A DNA stretch of 64,000 nucleotides from Prolixibacter bellariivorans ATCC BAA-1284 (GCF_000621705.1 NZ_JHXO01000011.1:248001-312000); one strand, 5' to 3'. Positions 17,072 to 27,318 are shown, counted from the stretch's first letter. Made by a program: numbers and translations. The notes: generated by a model from the sequence alone, not told the origin.

Positions 17072-17509
17072 CTATTTGAGCGAATCCTTCATCGGTGCTT
17101 CCTGTTTTACCGCCGGTTTTTCACCTCCATTGCGGATAAAATGATTGTACTGGAAGAATACAGCAATTGCATAGGCTACTGCTAAAATGGCCAATATAGA
17201 ATACCGTTTGCTTTTTCGCTGCCGCAGAAGGATGGAGAATAACGCCAAAATTCCGGCAATTCCGGCTTGCCATCCTAACGCGAGTACCTGAAAATCGACT
17301 GGCATATTTCCGTCGGGTAACGGGTGGGGATTCAAATCGCCGAAAAGATTCACACCCAGAGCGAAAAGTCCCGTGGCTACAATGGTCAGCCATCCGGCGA
17401 TAGATAGTTTTCCTTTCTTTTCCACATAGCCGAAAATCACCAGCCCAATTCCCAGGAAAATTGCCCATTGGGGAATGATGGTATAGAGGTAAAACGGATT
17501 ATTACTCAT
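17072..17509 (-). CDS. Small four-helix integral membrane protein, function unknown
   Basis: A 145-residue protein with four hydrophobic segments (about 9-27, 36-54, 73-92, 103-121), charged connecting loops (VEKKGK, RQRKSKR) and a basic/acidic tail (GGEKPAVKQEAPMKD). No signal peptide or motif is visible and I do not recognise the family. It is the upstream partner of the ABM-domain gene. Transcription would start in the roughly 140-nt gap shared with the divergent HAD phosphatase gene. Confidence 0.75.
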   Translation of the reverse strand: MSNNPFYLYTIIPQWAIFLGIGLVIFGYVEKKGKLSIAGWLTIVATGLFALGVNLFGDLNPHPLPDGNMPVDFQVLALGWQAGIAGILALFSILLRQRKSKRYSILAILAVAYAIAVFFQYNHFIRNGGEKPAVKQEAPMKDSLK

Positions 17510-17652
17510 TTGTTATTTCAATTGATTGTTACGGCGAAAAATAGGGAATTTTCAGCAGTTTGGTCAGTCATTTTAAGTTTTCTTAAACTAATTGCTACGT
17601 GATAGGCAGATAACGAAGGATTCGTTATTTTTACATCTATTTTTATTTCTTT

Positions 17653-18264
17653 ATGAATTACAAGTTAGAAGTTGATCCGCGGGCTCGCGGGCTTATTTTT
17701 GATATAGACGGGACGATTTGCGATACAATGCCGGTGCATTATATTGCATGGAGGGACACTGCGAAAGAGTATGGCATTGATTTCACGATTCCTTTGTTTG
17801 AATCGGTGACAGGAATGCCAGCACTGGAGACGTGTCAGCTACTGAAGGAGAAATTCAACAAGAATTTTGCCCCGGAAGAGTTTGCCCGAATCAAGGAGTT
17901 GCGTTATGAAGAGAATATTCATAAGGTAAAACCAGTGGAGCCGGTTGTCGAATTGATTCATGAATACCACGGGAAACTGCCCATGGCATGTGGCACCGGT
18001 GGTTACAGGCGGTTGGCGTGGATGGCTTTGGAAAAAGCCGGAGTAAAAGAATGCTTTGAGCATTTGGTCGCGGCGGAGGATGTAACGCACCATAAGCCAG
18101 ATCCCGAAACATTTTTGACTGCTGCCAAGCTGATTCAGGTAAATCCAGCTGATTGCCAGGTTTTTGAAGACGGAAAACTTGGATTGCAGGCTGCTGAATC
18201 TGCCGGAATGATTGCAACTGATGTTACCAAATACTATGAAGTTACCATTGGCCGTGAAGTATAA
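17653..18264 (+). CDS. HAD-superfamily hydrolase, beta-phosphoglucomutase-like
   Basis: A 203-residue subfamily IA HAD phosphatase or mutase. Motif I is FDIDGTICDT with Asp17 and Asp19, a helical cap follows (about 27-85), motif II is near ACGTGG (about 114), motif III is HHKPDPETF, and motif IV is FEDGKLGLQAAESAGM. The arrangement is that of YqaB/beta-PGM-like enzymes that act on small phosphorylated sugars. It overlaps the start of the next gene, so the two are probably translationally coupled although their functions look unrelated. Confidence 0.85.
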   Translation: MNYKLEVDPRARGLIFDIDGTICDTMPVHYIAWRDTAKEYGIDFTIPLFESVTGMPALETCQLLKEKFNKNFAPEEFARIKELRYEENIHKVKPVEPVVELIHEYHGKLPMACGTGGYRRLAWMALEKAGVKECFEHLVAAEDVTHHKPDPETFLTAAKLIQVNPADCQVFEDGKLGLQAAESAGMIATDVTKYYEVTIGREV

Positions 18265-19288
18265 TCGTTTTTTCTTAGCGATGATGTTGGCGGGAAGCCT
18301 GCTGCTCATCGATTCGTGTAGTACTCCCAGAAAGAGTGAACCAAAAGTAAAAGCTACTTCGGTGGTTTTCTACAATGTGGAAAATCTGTTCGATACCATT
18401 AATAATCAGGGCGAACGTGATTTTGAGTTCACTCCCGAATCTCCCAAAAAGTGGAATAGCGAACGCTATACGAAAAAGCTGAATGATATCTCGCATGTTT
18501 TAATGGATGTGGATACGGTTGGTGAACCGGGATTAATCGGATTGGCTGAAATTGAAAATCAGTCGGTGCTGAATGATTTAGTCCGGACCAAGCGAATGGC
18601 TCCTGAAAAATATCAGATTATTCACGAAGAGAGTCCCGATTACCGGGGCATTGATGTGGCATTACTTTATCGCCCCGACATCTTTAAAGAGATAACGCAT
18701 ACGGTTATCGGGATTCACTTTAAAGATGATCCGGATTATCATACGCGTGACATTCTTTACGCGAAATTATTGACAGGTAAACATGACACGCTTCATGTGT
18801 TTGTGAATCACTGGCCGTCACGTCTGGGGGGACTCGAAAAATCGCAACCCAAACGCGTCTTTGTCGCTTCTGTACTTCGGGCGCAGGTTGATTCATTGCT
18901 TGCGATTAATCCCCGGAGCAAGATCATCATCATGGGCGATATGAACGATGAACCGGAAAACAAGAGTCTGTTCGATGTGTTGAAAGCGATTCCGGGTACG
19001 GATGGCACGTTGCACAGTCTGCTTTACCAGGCTTCCATGAAGGGAAAAGGAACCTATTATTTCCGTGGTAACTGGAACATGCTCGATAACCTGGTTGTGT
19101 CGCATGATTTGTTGACAGCGAAAAATGGGTGGACTACCGTTCCGGCCTCAGGTATGGTTTTTCATGAAAAATGGATGGAATACCATAATAAAAAGGGAGA
19201 AATGGCACCTAACCGAACCTATGGCGGACCGAATTATTACGGTGGTATCAGCGATCATTTTCCGGTGTATTTTATCCTGCATCGGTAA
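18236..19288 (+). CDS. Endonuclease/exonuclease/phosphatase-family lipoprotein
   Basis: A 350-residue protein with a lipoprotein signal (FFLAMMLAGSLLLIDSC) and an EEP fold: FYNVENLFDT, GLAEIENQ (catalytic Glu), GIDVALLYRP, FVNHWPSR, IIMGDMNDEP and the terminal GGISDHFPVYF with the catalytic Asp-His. Such proteins are secreted nucleases or phosphodiesterases. ATG18236 lies inside the HAD gene by 29 nt; an in-frame GTG at 18254 would shorten the overlap and keep the signal, so the start is uncertain. A strong hairpin terminator follows. Confidence 0.87.
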   Translation: MKLPLAVKYNRFFLAMMLAGSLLLIDSCSTPRKSEPKVKATSVVFYNVENLFDTINNQGERDFEFTPESPKKWNSERYTKKLNDISHVLMDVDTVGEPGLIGLAEIENQSVLNDLVRTKRMAPEKYQIIHEESPDYRGIDVALLYRPDIFKEITHTVIGIHFKDDPDYHTRDILYAKLLTGKHDTLHVFVNHWPSRLGGLEKSQPKRVFVASVLRAQVDSLLAINPRSKIIIMGDMNDEPENKSLFDVLKAIPGTDGTLHSLLYQASMKGKGTYYFRGNWNMLDNLVVSHDLLTAKNGWTTVPASGMVFHEKWMEYHNKKGEMAPNRTYGGPNYYGGISDHFPVYFILHR

Positions 19289-19310
19289 TTAAATAATAGG
19301 ATTTACATAG

Positions 19311-19343
19311 AGTTCTCCTTCCGGCCGGAAGGAGAACTTTTTT
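19311..19343 (+). terminator. Rho-independent terminator after the EEP gene
   Basis: A perfect 28-nt palindrome, AGTTCTCCTTCCGG (19311-19324) directly followed by its complement (19325-19338), then TTTTT. It insulates uvrB from the HAD/EEP pair. Confidence 0.9.
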
Positions 19344-19382
19344 GTATATTACTCGTTCGGTTTAAACGAATAACCGTTAGCT

Positions 19383-21428
19383 ATGAAGTTTAAAATTGTC
19401 TCAGAATATCAACCTACCGGCGATCAACCGGAAGCAATTAATCAACTGGTTAGGGGATTGAACGATGGAGCGAAGCACCAGACATTGCTGGGTGTTACGG
19501 GCTCGGGAAAGACGTTTACTATGGCCAATGTGATTGAACGGGTTGATCGACCTACGTTGATTTTGAGCCATAACAAAACATTGGCAGCGCAGTTATACAG
19601 CGAAATGAAGCAGTTCTTCCCGGATAACGCGGTGGAGTATTTTGTTTCGTACTATGATTATTACCAGCCGGAGGCCTATCTTCCGGTTACGGATACATAC
19701 ATTGAAAAGGATTTATCGATCAATGATGAAATTGAAAAGTTGAGGCTGAGTACTACTTCGGCCTTGCTTTCCGGACGTCGCGATGTGATTGTCGTTTCGT
19801 CGGTTTCGTGCCTGTATGGTATCGGTAATCCTGAAGATTTTCATCAGAATGTGTCGACATTAAAAGTTGGTGAAACCGTTAGCCGGAATGCTTTTCTGCG
19901 TCAGCTTGTCGATGCGATGTATTCGCGCAACGAGGTCAGTTTTAACCGGGGAACCTTTCGTGTGAAAGGCGATACGGTGGATGTGTATCCTGCTTACGCC
20001 GATTATGCCTACCGAATTGTTTTTTGGGGCGACGAGATTGAAGAATTGATTTCGTTTGATCCAGAAACGGGACAGGGAATTGATGAGCATGACAATATTA
20101 TAATTTATCCGGCGACCATTTTCGTTACCACGAAAGAGCGCACGCAATCAGCTATCCGGCAAATTCAGGACGATTTGGTTAAGCAGATTGAGTTTTTCGA
20201 AAATGATGGCAAACGACCGGAAGCGAAGCGAATTGACGACCGGGTGAACTACGATTTGGAAATGATTCGTGAGTTGGGGTATTGTCCTGGTATCGAGAAT
20301 TATTCCCGCTATTTTGATGGTCGTAAAGCCGGAACCCGTCCTTTCTGTTTGCTCGATTATTTTCCGGATGATTTCCTGATGGTTGTGGACGAGAGTCACG
20401 TGACCATCTCGCAAATCAGGGCGATGTATGGTGGCGATCGCGCACGTAAAGTCAATCTCGTGGAATATGGATTCCGGCTACCTGCAGCAATGGATAACCG
20501 GCCCTTGAAGTTCGAGGAGTTCGAGGATATTATCAATCAGATTGTCTACGTTAGTGCAACACCTGCGGAATATGAACTGGAAAAAAGTGAAGGGGTTGTG
20601 GTGGAACAAATCATTCGTCCAACCGGCTTGCTCGATCCGAAAATTGAAGTTCGTCCCAGCACCAACCAGATTGACGATTTGATGGAAGAAATTCATCAGC
20701 GGGTGCAGAAGAGCGAACGCGTTTTAGTCACAACACTGACCAAGCGGATGGCAGAAGAGTTGACTACCTATTTCACCCGGATGGATATTCAAACCCGTTA
20801 TATTCACTCCGATGTGGATACGCTGGAGCGCGTGCAGATCATGGAAGATCTCAGGAAAGGAGTGTTCGACGTCTTGGTCGGAATCAACCTGCTTCGCGAG
20901 GGATTGGATTTACCGGAAGTTTCGTTGGTCGCTATTCTGGATGCTGATAAGGAAGGTTTCCTCCGTTCGGAACGCTCGCTGACACAGACGGCCGGTCGTG
21001 CCGCAAGAAACCTGAATGGTTTGGTCATTATGTATGCCGATACCATCACCAAATCGATGCAGCGGACCATTGATTCAACGAATCGCCGTCGTGCCAAACA
21101 GATGGCTTACAACGAAGAGAACAACATTACCCCGCAGCAAATCATTAAAGCAACCCGTGAGATAATTGGTTACGAATACCGCAAAGAGAAAGAAGCTGCT
21201 TCTTCCGCGAAAGCGTATGGCGGACCGCCACCGGCTGATGTGGCTGCCGATCCGGTTGTGAAGTATATGACAGTGGATGCATTGGAGAAAGCCATTGCTA
21301 ACACGAAAAAAGAGATGGAAAAAGCAGCGAAGGAACTGGATTTCATCGAAGCTGCCCAGCTGCGTGATGAGATGTATCGCCTTCAGGAGTTGCTGAAGCA
21401 ACGCTCGGGAGAGAAAAGCAGGCGGTAG
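19383..21428 (+). CDS. uvrB: UvrABC excinuclease subunit B
   Basis: A full-length 681-residue UvrB: Walker A GVTGSGKT (37-44), the damage-probing beta-hairpin region [12 protein letters not shown] near 93-104, the DESH helicase box, motif [11 protein letters not shown], and a C-terminal UVR domain that binds UvrC (about 635-672, [12 protein letters not shown]). It loads onto DNA with UvrA, verifies the lesion and recruits UvrC for nucleotide excision repair. It is a single-gene unit bounded by terminators on both sides. Confidence 0.97.
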   Translation: MKFKIVSEYQPTGDQPEAINQLVRGLNDGAKHQTLLGVTGSGKTFTMANVIERVDRPTLILSHNKTLAAQLYSEMKQFFPDNAVEYFVSYYDYYQPEAYLPVTDTYIEKDLSINDEIEKLRLSTTSALLSGRRDVIVVSSVSCLYGIGNPEDFHQNVSTLKVGETVSRNAFLRQLVDAMYSRNEVSFNRGTFRVKGDTVDVYPAYADYAYRIVFWGDEIEELISFDPETGQGIDEHDNIIIYPATIFVTTKERTQSAIRQIQDDLVKQIEFFENDGKRPEAKRIDDRVNYDLEMIRELGYCPGIENYSRYFDGRKAGTRPFCLLDYFPDDFLMVVDESHVTISQIRAMYGGDRARKVNLVEYGFRLPAAMDNRPLKFEEFEDIINQIVYVSATPAEYELEKSEGVVVEQIIRPTGLLDPKIEVRPSTNQIDDLMEEIHQRVQKSERVLVTTLTKRMAEELTTYFTRMDIQTRYIHSDVDTLERVQIMEDLRKGVFDVLVGINLLREGLDLPEVSLVAILDADKEGFLRSERSLTQTAGRAARNLNGLVIMYADTITKSMQRTIDSTNRRRAKQMAYNEENNITPQQIIKATREIIGYEYRKEKEAASSAKAYGGPPPADVAADPVVKYMTVDALEKAIANTKKEMEKAAKELDFIEAAQLRDEMYRLQELLKQRSGEKSRR

Positions 21429-21465
21429 AAATATCGAATCTTCAGACTACGAAACATATAGACAT

Positions 21466-21492
21466 AAAAAAGCCCCGCTCTTTGGCGGGGCT
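21466..21492 (-). terminator. Terminator for rpoD (minus direction)
   Basis: AGCCCCGC (21471-21478) pairs with GCGGGGCT (21485-21492) around a 6-nt loop. The A-run at 21466-21470 gives the T-run in the minus direction, about 50 nt past the rpoD stop. Confidence 0.8.
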
Positions 21493-21517
21493 AATCTTAT
21501 ATGTATAAGATTTTTTT
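21493..21517 (+). terminator. Terminator for uvrB (plus direction)
   Basis: AATCTTATA (21493-21501) pairs with TATAAGATT (21504-21512) and runs into TTTTTTT. It abuts the rpoD terminator, so two back-to-back hairpins separate the converging genes. The stem is AT-rich and weaker than its neighbour. Confidence 0.7.
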
Positions 21518-21541
21518 CTTGAATGGATGCTTCGGATCGCT

Positions 21542-22402
21542 TTATCCAAGGTACGTTTTTAACAACTTGCTGCGAGAGGTGTGTCTCAGGCGGCGGATCG
21601 CTTTTTCCTTGATCTGGCGAACACGTTCGCGTGTCAATCCGAAACGTTCTCCGATCTCTTCGAGGGTCATTTCCTGACAGCCAATTCCGAAGAACATACG
21701 GATAATGTCGGCTTCCCTTTCGGTGAGGGTCGCAAGAGCACGGTCAATTTCCCTTGCCAGCGATTCGTCGATAAGTGAGCGGTCGGCATTGGGTGAATCA
21801 TTGTTCACCAATACGTCCAGCAGACTGTTGTCTTCACCGTCAACGAACGGAGCATCAACCGATACATGGCGACCGGAAACACGCAGGGTGTCGGCTACCT
21901 TATCAGCCGGGAGATCGAGCTCTTTTGCCAACTCCTCAGGTGAGGGTTTGCGCTGATGTTCCTGTTCAAACTTCGAGAATGCCTTGTTAATTTTGTTCAG
22001 TGAACCTACCTGGTTCAAAGGTAAACGGACAATTCTCGATTGTTCGGCCAGAGCCTGAAGAATAGATTGACGAATCCACCACACCGCATACGAGATGAAC
22101 TTGAAGCCTCGTGTTTCATCGAATTTCTCTGCGGCTTTTATCAATCCCAGGTTACCTTCGTTAATCAAGTCAGGCAAACTTAAACCCTGGTTCTGATACT
22201 GTTTAGCCACGGAAACAACGAAACGAAGGTTGGCTCGTGTCAGTTTCTCGAGTGCTGCCTGGTCGCCTTTTTTGATACGTTGCGCCAATTCGACTTCTTC
22301 CTCAACGGTAATCAGTTCTTCTTTACCAATCTCCTGAAGATACTTGTCGAGCGAAGCACTCTCGCGGTTCGTAATAGATTTTGTAATCTTAAGTTGTCTC
22401 AT
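21542..22402 (-). CDS. rpoD: Primary sigma factor RpoD (short Bacteroidetes form)
   Basis: A 286-residue sigma-70 with regions 1.2 to 4.2 but without region 1.1 or the non-conserved insert of proteobacterial RpoD, the usual form in Bacteroidetes. Region 2 reads [18 protein letters not shown] and [16 protein letters not shown]; region 3 [16 protein letters not shown]; region 4.2 [27 protein letters not shown]. It directs core RNA polymerase to TTTG/TAnnTTTG promoters. Its own promoter at 22423-22454 is a textbook example, which suggests self-transcription. Confidence 0.96.
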   Translation of the reverse strand: MRQLKITKSITNRESASLDKYLQEIGKEELITVEEEVELAQRIKKGDQAALEKLTRANLRFVVSVAKQYQNQGLSLPDLINEGNLGLIKAAEKFDETRGFKFISYAVWWIRQSILQALAEQSRIVRLPLNQVGSLNKINKAFSKFEQEHQRKPSPEELAKELDLPADKVADTLRVSGRHVSVDAPFVDGEDNSLLDVLVNNDSPNADRSLIDESLAREIDRALATLTEREADIIRMFFGIGCQEMTLEEIGERFGLTRERVRQIKEKAIRRLRHTSRSKLLKTYLG

Positions 22403-22422
22403 GCTCTCCGATTAAAAGTCCG

Positions 22423-22454
22423 CAAATTTACGAAACAATGAATTGCCACGCAAA
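22423..22454 (-). promoter_or_regulatory. Primary-sigma promoter of rpoD
   Basis: On the minus strand it reads TTTG (22454-22451), 20 nt of spacer, then TAAATTTG (22430-22423). This is an exact match to the Bacteroidetes housekeeping consensus TTTG-N19-21-TAnnTTTG. The predicted start lies near 22416, about 14 nt before the rpoD ATG. Confidence 0.85.
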
Positions 22455-22494
22455 TAATAAGTCATCAGAATTATGCGGACTTTGACAATTCAAC

Positions 22495-23958
22495 TTATTG
22501 CACTCTAAAAACATAGTAGGCCCATTGTCCATTTGGATAAACTCCTTCAATCAGAATCGGACGGCCTTCCTCTGTTTGGTTGAGTGCACGTTTTACATCA
22601 TCAACCGTAGAAACAGGTTTTTTGTTTATCTCGGTGATGATAAATCCTTCTTTTACTCCTAAATCTTTTAATTTTCCTTTGGATAACTCATCTACCTGAA
22701 TTCCACTGTCCAATTGCAAGCGTTGCATATCCTGATCGGAAACGGGGCCAAATTTGGCGCCAAGTACTGAAAAGGATTCTTTGAGAATACTTGTGTCTCC
22801 TCGTGTATTACGGAGGACTACTTTGTATTGTTTCAGTTTGCCATCCCTTTTGATGGTCAATGTTACCTGGTCGCCCGGACGATGTTTGGCAAGTTGTTCC
22901 ATCAGTTCCGGATTGGTGTTCACTACCGTATTGTCAATCTTCAGAATAACATCGCCTTCGCGAATTCCAGCTTCTTTTGCGGCGCCATGTTCAGTAACCT
23001 TACCGATATAAATACCTTCAATTTTTTTAAGGTCATGATCTTTTGCTACTTGCGAGGTAACTCTCTGAATCGATACGCCAAGTAATGCACGCTGAACTTC
23101 ACCATATTCCTTCAGATCACTGACTACTTTCTCGGCGATGGCAGATGGAACTGCAAAAGAGTAACCGGAATAAGAACCGGTACGGGATGCGATGGCTGTA
23201 TTGATACCAACCAGTTCTCCGCGCGTATTAACAAGTGCACCTCCGCTGTTACCTGGATTCACGGCTGCGTCGGTCTGAATGAATGATTCCAGTGGCATTT
23301 TTCCTGCGTTAATGCCGATGGCACGCCCTTTTGCACTGACAATACCTGCAGTAACTGTTGAAGTAAGATTAAACGGATTACCTACCGCCAGAACCCATTC
23401 ACCTAATTTCAAGGCATCAGAATTTCCCCAGGTAAGGTAAGGAAGATTTTTTGCGTCAATCTTTACGAGGGCGATATCTGTATTGGGATCGCGACCGACA
23501 ACTTTAGCATCGTATTTTTGATCATCGTTGAGGATAACCTCAATGTTTTCTGCGTCGTCGACTACGTGGTTGTTTGTAACAATATATCCATCAGGGCTGA
23601 TAATGACACCGGAACCTGATGCTCGGGTGTATTGAGGTTGTTGTTGTTGATATTGTCCTCCACGGTTGCCGAAAAAGAAATCGAAAAAGGGATTTCCGCT
23701 ACCATCACCGTACCCCTGGTTTTTAATCATGGTCTGGATATGGACTACTGCATGTACTGATTTTTCGGCAGCAAATGTTAAATCGGGAACCTGCCCCTGA
23801 GGTGCACTAGGAAGACTGGTTAATTGCACCGGTTGCGAAGGTTCCTGAACGGTGACAACTTTTGTTTTGCCAATTGTCGTTGAATAAATAGCTATTGCGA
23901 TGACTGCTCCTGCAAAAGCGATGAGTAAATTAGTTGTTACTTTCTTAAATTTATTCAT
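22495..23958 (-). CDS. HtrA/DegQ-family periplasmic serine protease
   Basis: A 487-residue Do-type protease. It has an N-terminal membrane anchor or signal (11-27), a Gln/Gly-rich linker (80-110), and a trypsin-like domain with the catalytic triad His131 (TNNHVV), Asp161 (NTDIALVKI) and Ser238 (GNSGGAL). Two PDZ domains follow (about 290-385 and 395-487, with GVKEGFIITEI in the second). It degrades or refolds misfolded envelope proteins. It is transcribed toward rpoD but the 92-nt gap holds the separate rpoD promoter, so the genes are independent units. Confidence 0.95.
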   Translation of the reverse strand: MNKFKKVTTNLLIAFAGAVIAIAIYSTTIGKTKVVTVQEPSQPVQLTSLPSAPQGQVPDLTFAAEKSVHAVVHIQTMIKNQGYGDGSGNPFFDFFFGNRGGQYQQQQPQYTRASGSGVIISPDGYIVTNNHVVDDAENIEVILNDDQKYDAKVVGRDPNTDIALVKIDAKNLPYLTWGNSDALKLGEWVLAVGNPFNLTSTVTAGIVSAKGRAIGINAGKMPLESFIQTDAAVNPGNSGGALVNTRGELVGINTAIASRTGSYSGYSFAVPSAIAEKVVSDLKEYGEVQRALLGVSIQRVTSQVAKDHDLKKIEGIYIGKVTEHGAAKEAGIREGDVILKIDNTVVNTNPELMEQLAKHRPGDQVTLTIKRDGKLKQYKVVLRNTRGDTSILKESFSVLGAKFGPVSDQDMQRLQLDSGIQVDELSKGKLKDLGVKEGFIITEINKKPVSTVDDVKRALNQTEEGRPILIEGVYPNGQWAYYVFRVQ

Positions 23959-24026
23959 ACTCTGTATTTTTAGAGATTAATTATATTTCTGCCAATTTTG
24001 CCGGCAATTTGTGTACCATTGCAGAA

Positions 24027-24034
24027 CAAATTTA
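24027..24034 (-). promoter_or_regulatory. Possible -7 box of the htrA-type protease gene
   Basis: The minus strand reads TAAATTTG, a match to TAnnTTTG, about 69 nt before the protease start. No TTTG lies at the standard upstream spacing, so this is a weak call. Confidence 0.35.
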
Positions 24035-24112
24035 TTGAAACAAACAATTCAGATAGCCGTTGTATCGTCCTGATTAAGATATTTTAACTAACTTTTTGAG
24101 ATGTTAGAACTC

Positions 24113-24895
24113 ATGAAAACAAAGTTTTACAAATACCAGGGAGCAGGAAACGATTTTGTTATCCTCGATAACCGTGATGAACACTTCGATGGAGACAATG
24201 TGGAGCTGGTTGCTTCCATTTGCGATAGAAGGTTTGGTGTGGGAGCAGATGGAATGATGTTGCTGCAGTCGCATCCGGAACATGATTTTGTGATGCGCTA
24301 CTTCAATGCCGACGGACGTGAGGCTAGTATGTGTGGAAACGGAGGACGATGCATCGTGGCTTTTGCCCGGAAATTAGGGCTTATTCATAATAAAACCCGC
24401 TTTTTGGCCGTTGATGGTATACACGAAGCGGTCATTGATGACAATGATCTGGTTAACCTGAAAATGCAAAATGTTCCGGAGGTTGAAAATGGGGAAGATT
24501 ATTTCTTTTTGGATACAGGGTCTCCGCATTACGTTCGGTTTGCAGATGATGTTGATGCGATTGATGTGGTGAAAGAAGGTAGAAAAATCAGAAATTCACA
24601 ACGTTTTGCTGCAGAAGGAACCAATGTCAACTTTGTTCAACTTCGTGATAACGGTATAAAAGTTTATACCTACGAACGTGGTGTAGAGGATGAAACCCTG
24701 GCGTGTGGAACCGGAATTACTGCATCGGCTTTATGTGCGGCCATAAAAACAGGAAAAAACGAAGGTTATTTTCCGGTGGAAGCCAAAGGCGGGCAGTTGG
24801 AGGTCGCATTTAAACGTACAGAAAATCAGTTTACCGAGATTTGGTTAAAAGGTCCCGCCACTTTTGTTTTTGATGGAACAATAGCAATTGACTAA
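24113..24895 (+). CDS. dapF: Diaminopimelate epimerase
   Basis: A 260-residue DapF that interconverts LL- and meso-diaminopimelate for lysine and peptidoglycan synthesis. It shows the N-terminal KYQGAGNDFV, the first catalytic cysteine in EASMCGNGGRC and the second in ETLACGTGITAS, with the pseudo-twofold beta-alpha barrel halves around them. ATG24101 four codons upstream is also possible; 24113 is chosen because family members begin a few residues before the KxxGxGNDF motif. A histidine kinase gene follows 24 nt later on the same strand. Confidence 0.94.
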   Translation: MKTKFYKYQGAGNDFVILDNRDEHFDGDNVELVASICDRRFGVGADGMMLLQSHPEHDFVMRYFNADGREASMCGNGGRCIVAFARKLGLIHNKTRFLAVDGIHEAVIDDNDLVNLKMQNVPEVENGEDYFFLDTGSPHYVRFADDVDAIDVVKEGRKIRNSQRFAAEGTNVNFVQLRDNGIKVYTYERGVEDETLACGTGITASALCAAIKTGKNEGYFPVEAKGGQLEVAFKRTENQFTEIWLKGPATFVFDGTIAID

Positions 24896-24919
24896 TCCTT
24901 TTATCTTTAATACTCTTCG

Positions 24920-27307
24920 ATGAAAGAAAAAATGCGGGAACACTTGAAGCTTTTTAAGTCGGTATCGATGCCCGGGTTTTTCGGTCGCGCATTTTTTATT
25001 ACTTTTTTGGTTACCTTCCTTTTAGTCTTTATCGTTTACAATTTTTCGGAATGGCATAGATTTCGGGTAAACAGGGAACTTCGTATTAACCAGATTTTTA
25101 ATCAGGAGAAGTCAAATCTTGAAACGAAAGTTGATGGAGAGATTGATTATATCACCTATCGTCGTGGGGAATACATCGACAACCTGAAATCATCCCTTTC
25201 GCGAAGCGTTGAATCCGCCGCTAATATGGCTACAGCCATGTGGGCTAAATACCATAATGTCTATCCGGAGCAAAAGGTCAGGGAAATGATACTTACTTCG
25301 CTGTCTGCTTATATCGGACCGGGAATGAGGGGGCAACTGTTTGTCAATACACTTGATGGTAAGAGCGTCATCTTACCGGGGCAGGGAATTGATAAGGGAA
25401 AGAACCTAACGAGTTTTCAGGATTCGCTGGGAAATTACGTCGTTAGAAAAGAATTAAAACTACTTCGGGAGAAGGATAGCGGATTTCTGGAGTATTACAA
25501 TACGAACAATCAACATCTGGATAAAATAGCTTTCGTTAAGCGTGTTGATGCTTTGGGATGGTATATCGGACATCGGGTTTATCCTGAGGATTTTGTGGAC
25601 GAAATTCAGAAAAGTATCGTTCATAAGTTGACTGAACAATGGAAGAACTCGGGTGATGTCATCTTTATCAACAGATTCGATGGAACCCCCGTTATTATGG
25701 ATGGTTTACCTTACAAGGGGAAAGAGAATTTGTTAACCAATGCTCCTGAAAACAAAATTTCAGTATTTCAGCAAGAACTGAATTTGGTAAAGCAAAATAA
25801 GAATAGTGGTTTTTTCCAGTGCAGTTGGTACAACCGGGTGCGAAAGACTTCTGATAGTATCCTGGTTTTTGTGCATTCAGTTCCTGAATGGCACTGGATT
25901 GTCGGCGGTGTAGCCTATATGTCGGATGCCCGGAAACTCGCGGAAGTGGAAGATCAGCAACTAAAGAGTAAGTACTTTAAAACGGTTGTGACCACATTGG
26001 TGGTATTGAGTGTCTTTTCACTCATATTTTTCTTCTTCCTGAATTTCTACTACAAGCGGTTTTATGACGATATCAACTGGTTTATCAGTTATTTCCGACA
26101 CCCGAAAGGACGTTATATTCAGACCGACAAAATTCATTTTAAGGAAATTCGTGCTTTGGGCGACTCGGCTAATACGATGATGACTGCCCGATTAAGAATT
26201 GAAGATGAACTGATTTTTAATCAGCGGGCACTCAAACATCTGTTTAATGTCGCTCCGGTAGCAATGGTCGTGGTTGTCGACGAAGACCAAATCGAAATGG
26301 CTAATCATGCCTTTGAAAAACTTTTTGAGTTTTCTCAGCAAGAGGTGATTGGTAAATCACTGAGTTCGTTGGTTTGTGAAGATGCATCTGATTGGATTTC
26401 GCTGAAGGACATTGGAAAGGATGGCAATCGAGCCGGCTTGGAACGTGAACTTATCCGTTATACAAGAACAGGCAAAAAGTTACTTGTTTCGGCCATCTTT
26501 ACATTGCTTAGCAGCGATGAGGGAAAGAATCAAATGCTTCATATTTACCGGAATATTACGGATGAACGCAAGCGGGAAAAACAGCTGAAAAGCGCATTGC
26601 ACAAAGCGGAAGAAGCTGATAAACTGAAATCGGCCTTTTTGGCGAACATGTCGCACGAGATACGCACCCCAATGAATGCGATCTTCGGTTTCACTGAATT
26701 GTTGGGGGATTCTGATATCACATCTGATGAACAGCAATTGTATATTACATATATACAGAAGAGCGGTGATACCTTATTGCATCTGATCGATGATATCATT
26801 GATTTTTCGAAAATTGAAGCCGGACAGTTGTCACTGACCAAAGCACCTTTTGAAGTGAATGAAGCACTAATTGATTTGATTCGGCTTTATCAGAAAATGA
26901 TAGCTGATGAAAAAGGAGGGAAAGTAGAGATGCGTTTTCATCCGGGTCTTCCTGATTCGTTGAAGCTGAATTCTGATGTGGTACGTGTTCGACAGATTCT
27001 GAGTAACTTACTGTCTAATGCATTCAAATTTACTTCAGAAGGGCATATTGTTGTGACGTATGAGGTGAAGGGTAATTACGTGGTATTTAAGGTGGAAGAT
27101 ACTGGTATTGGCATTGCCAAAAAGAATCAACAACTCATATTCGAACGTTTCCGCCAGGCGGAACCTGCCTACAACCGAAGTTTTGGCGGTGCCGGACTGG
27201 GCTTATCGATTTGCAAAGGTTTAGTGGAATTACTTGGCGGTGAAATCGGCGTAGAATCTGAATTTGGCAAGGGGGCCGTCTTTTATTTTACCATCCCGCT
27301 GGACTAA
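24920..27307 (+). CDS. Membrane sensor histidine kinase with double Cache and PAS domains
   Basis: A 795-residue kinase: helix 1 (about 22-42), a large periplasmic region with two Cache-like modules (about 60-340; repeated GFLEYYN/GFFQCSWYN and GWYIGHRV/HWIVGGVAY strands), helix 2 (356-377), a linker, a PAS domain (437-550), and HisKA with His579 in ANMSHEIRTPMNAI. The HATPase domain follows, with N-box NLLSNAFKFTSEG, DTGIGI and GGAGLGLSI. There is no receiver domain and no response regulator gene beside it, so it is an orphan kinase by position. The Cache region implies sensing of a small periplasmic ligand. It follows dapF by 24 nt. Confidence 0.92.
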   Translation: MKEKMREHLKLFKSVSMPGFFGRAFFITFLVTFLLVFIVYNFSEWHRFRVNRELRINQIFNQEKSNLETKVDGEIDYITYRRGEYIDNLKSSLSRSVESAANMATAMWAKYHNVYPEQKVREMILTSLSAYIGPGMRGQLFVNTLDGKSVILPGQGIDKGKNLTSFQDSLGNYVVRKELKLLREKDSGFLEYYNTNNQHLDKIAFVKRVDALGWYIGHRVYPEDFVDEIQKSIVHKLTEQWKNSGDVIFINRFDGTPVIMDGLPYKGKENLLTNAPENKISVFQQELNLVKQNKNSGFFQCSWYNRVRKTSDSILVFVHSVPEWHWIVGGVAYMSDARKLAEVEDQQLKSKYFKTVVTTLVVLSVFSLIFFFFLNFYYKRFYDDINWFISYFRHPKGRYIQTDKIHFKEIRALGDSANTMMTARLRIEDELIFNQRALKHLFNVAPVAMVVVVDEDQIEMANHAFEKLFEFSQQEVIGKSLSSLVCEDASDWISLKDIGKDGNRAGLERELIRYTRTGKKLLVSAIFTLLSSDEGKNQMLHIYRNITDERKREKQLKSALHKAEEADKLKSAFLANMSHEIRTPMNAIFGFTELLGDSDITSDEQQLYITYIQKSGDTLLHLIDDIIDFSKIEAGQLSLTKAPFEVNEALIDLIRLYQKMIADEKGGKVEMRFHPGLPDSLKLNSDVVRVRQILSNLLSNAFKFTSEGHIVVTYEVKGNYVVFKVEDTGIGIAKKNQQLIFERFRQAEPAYNRSFGGAGLGLSICKGLVELLGGEIGVESEFGKGAVFYFTIPLD

Positions 27308-27318
27308 TATTTACTATA

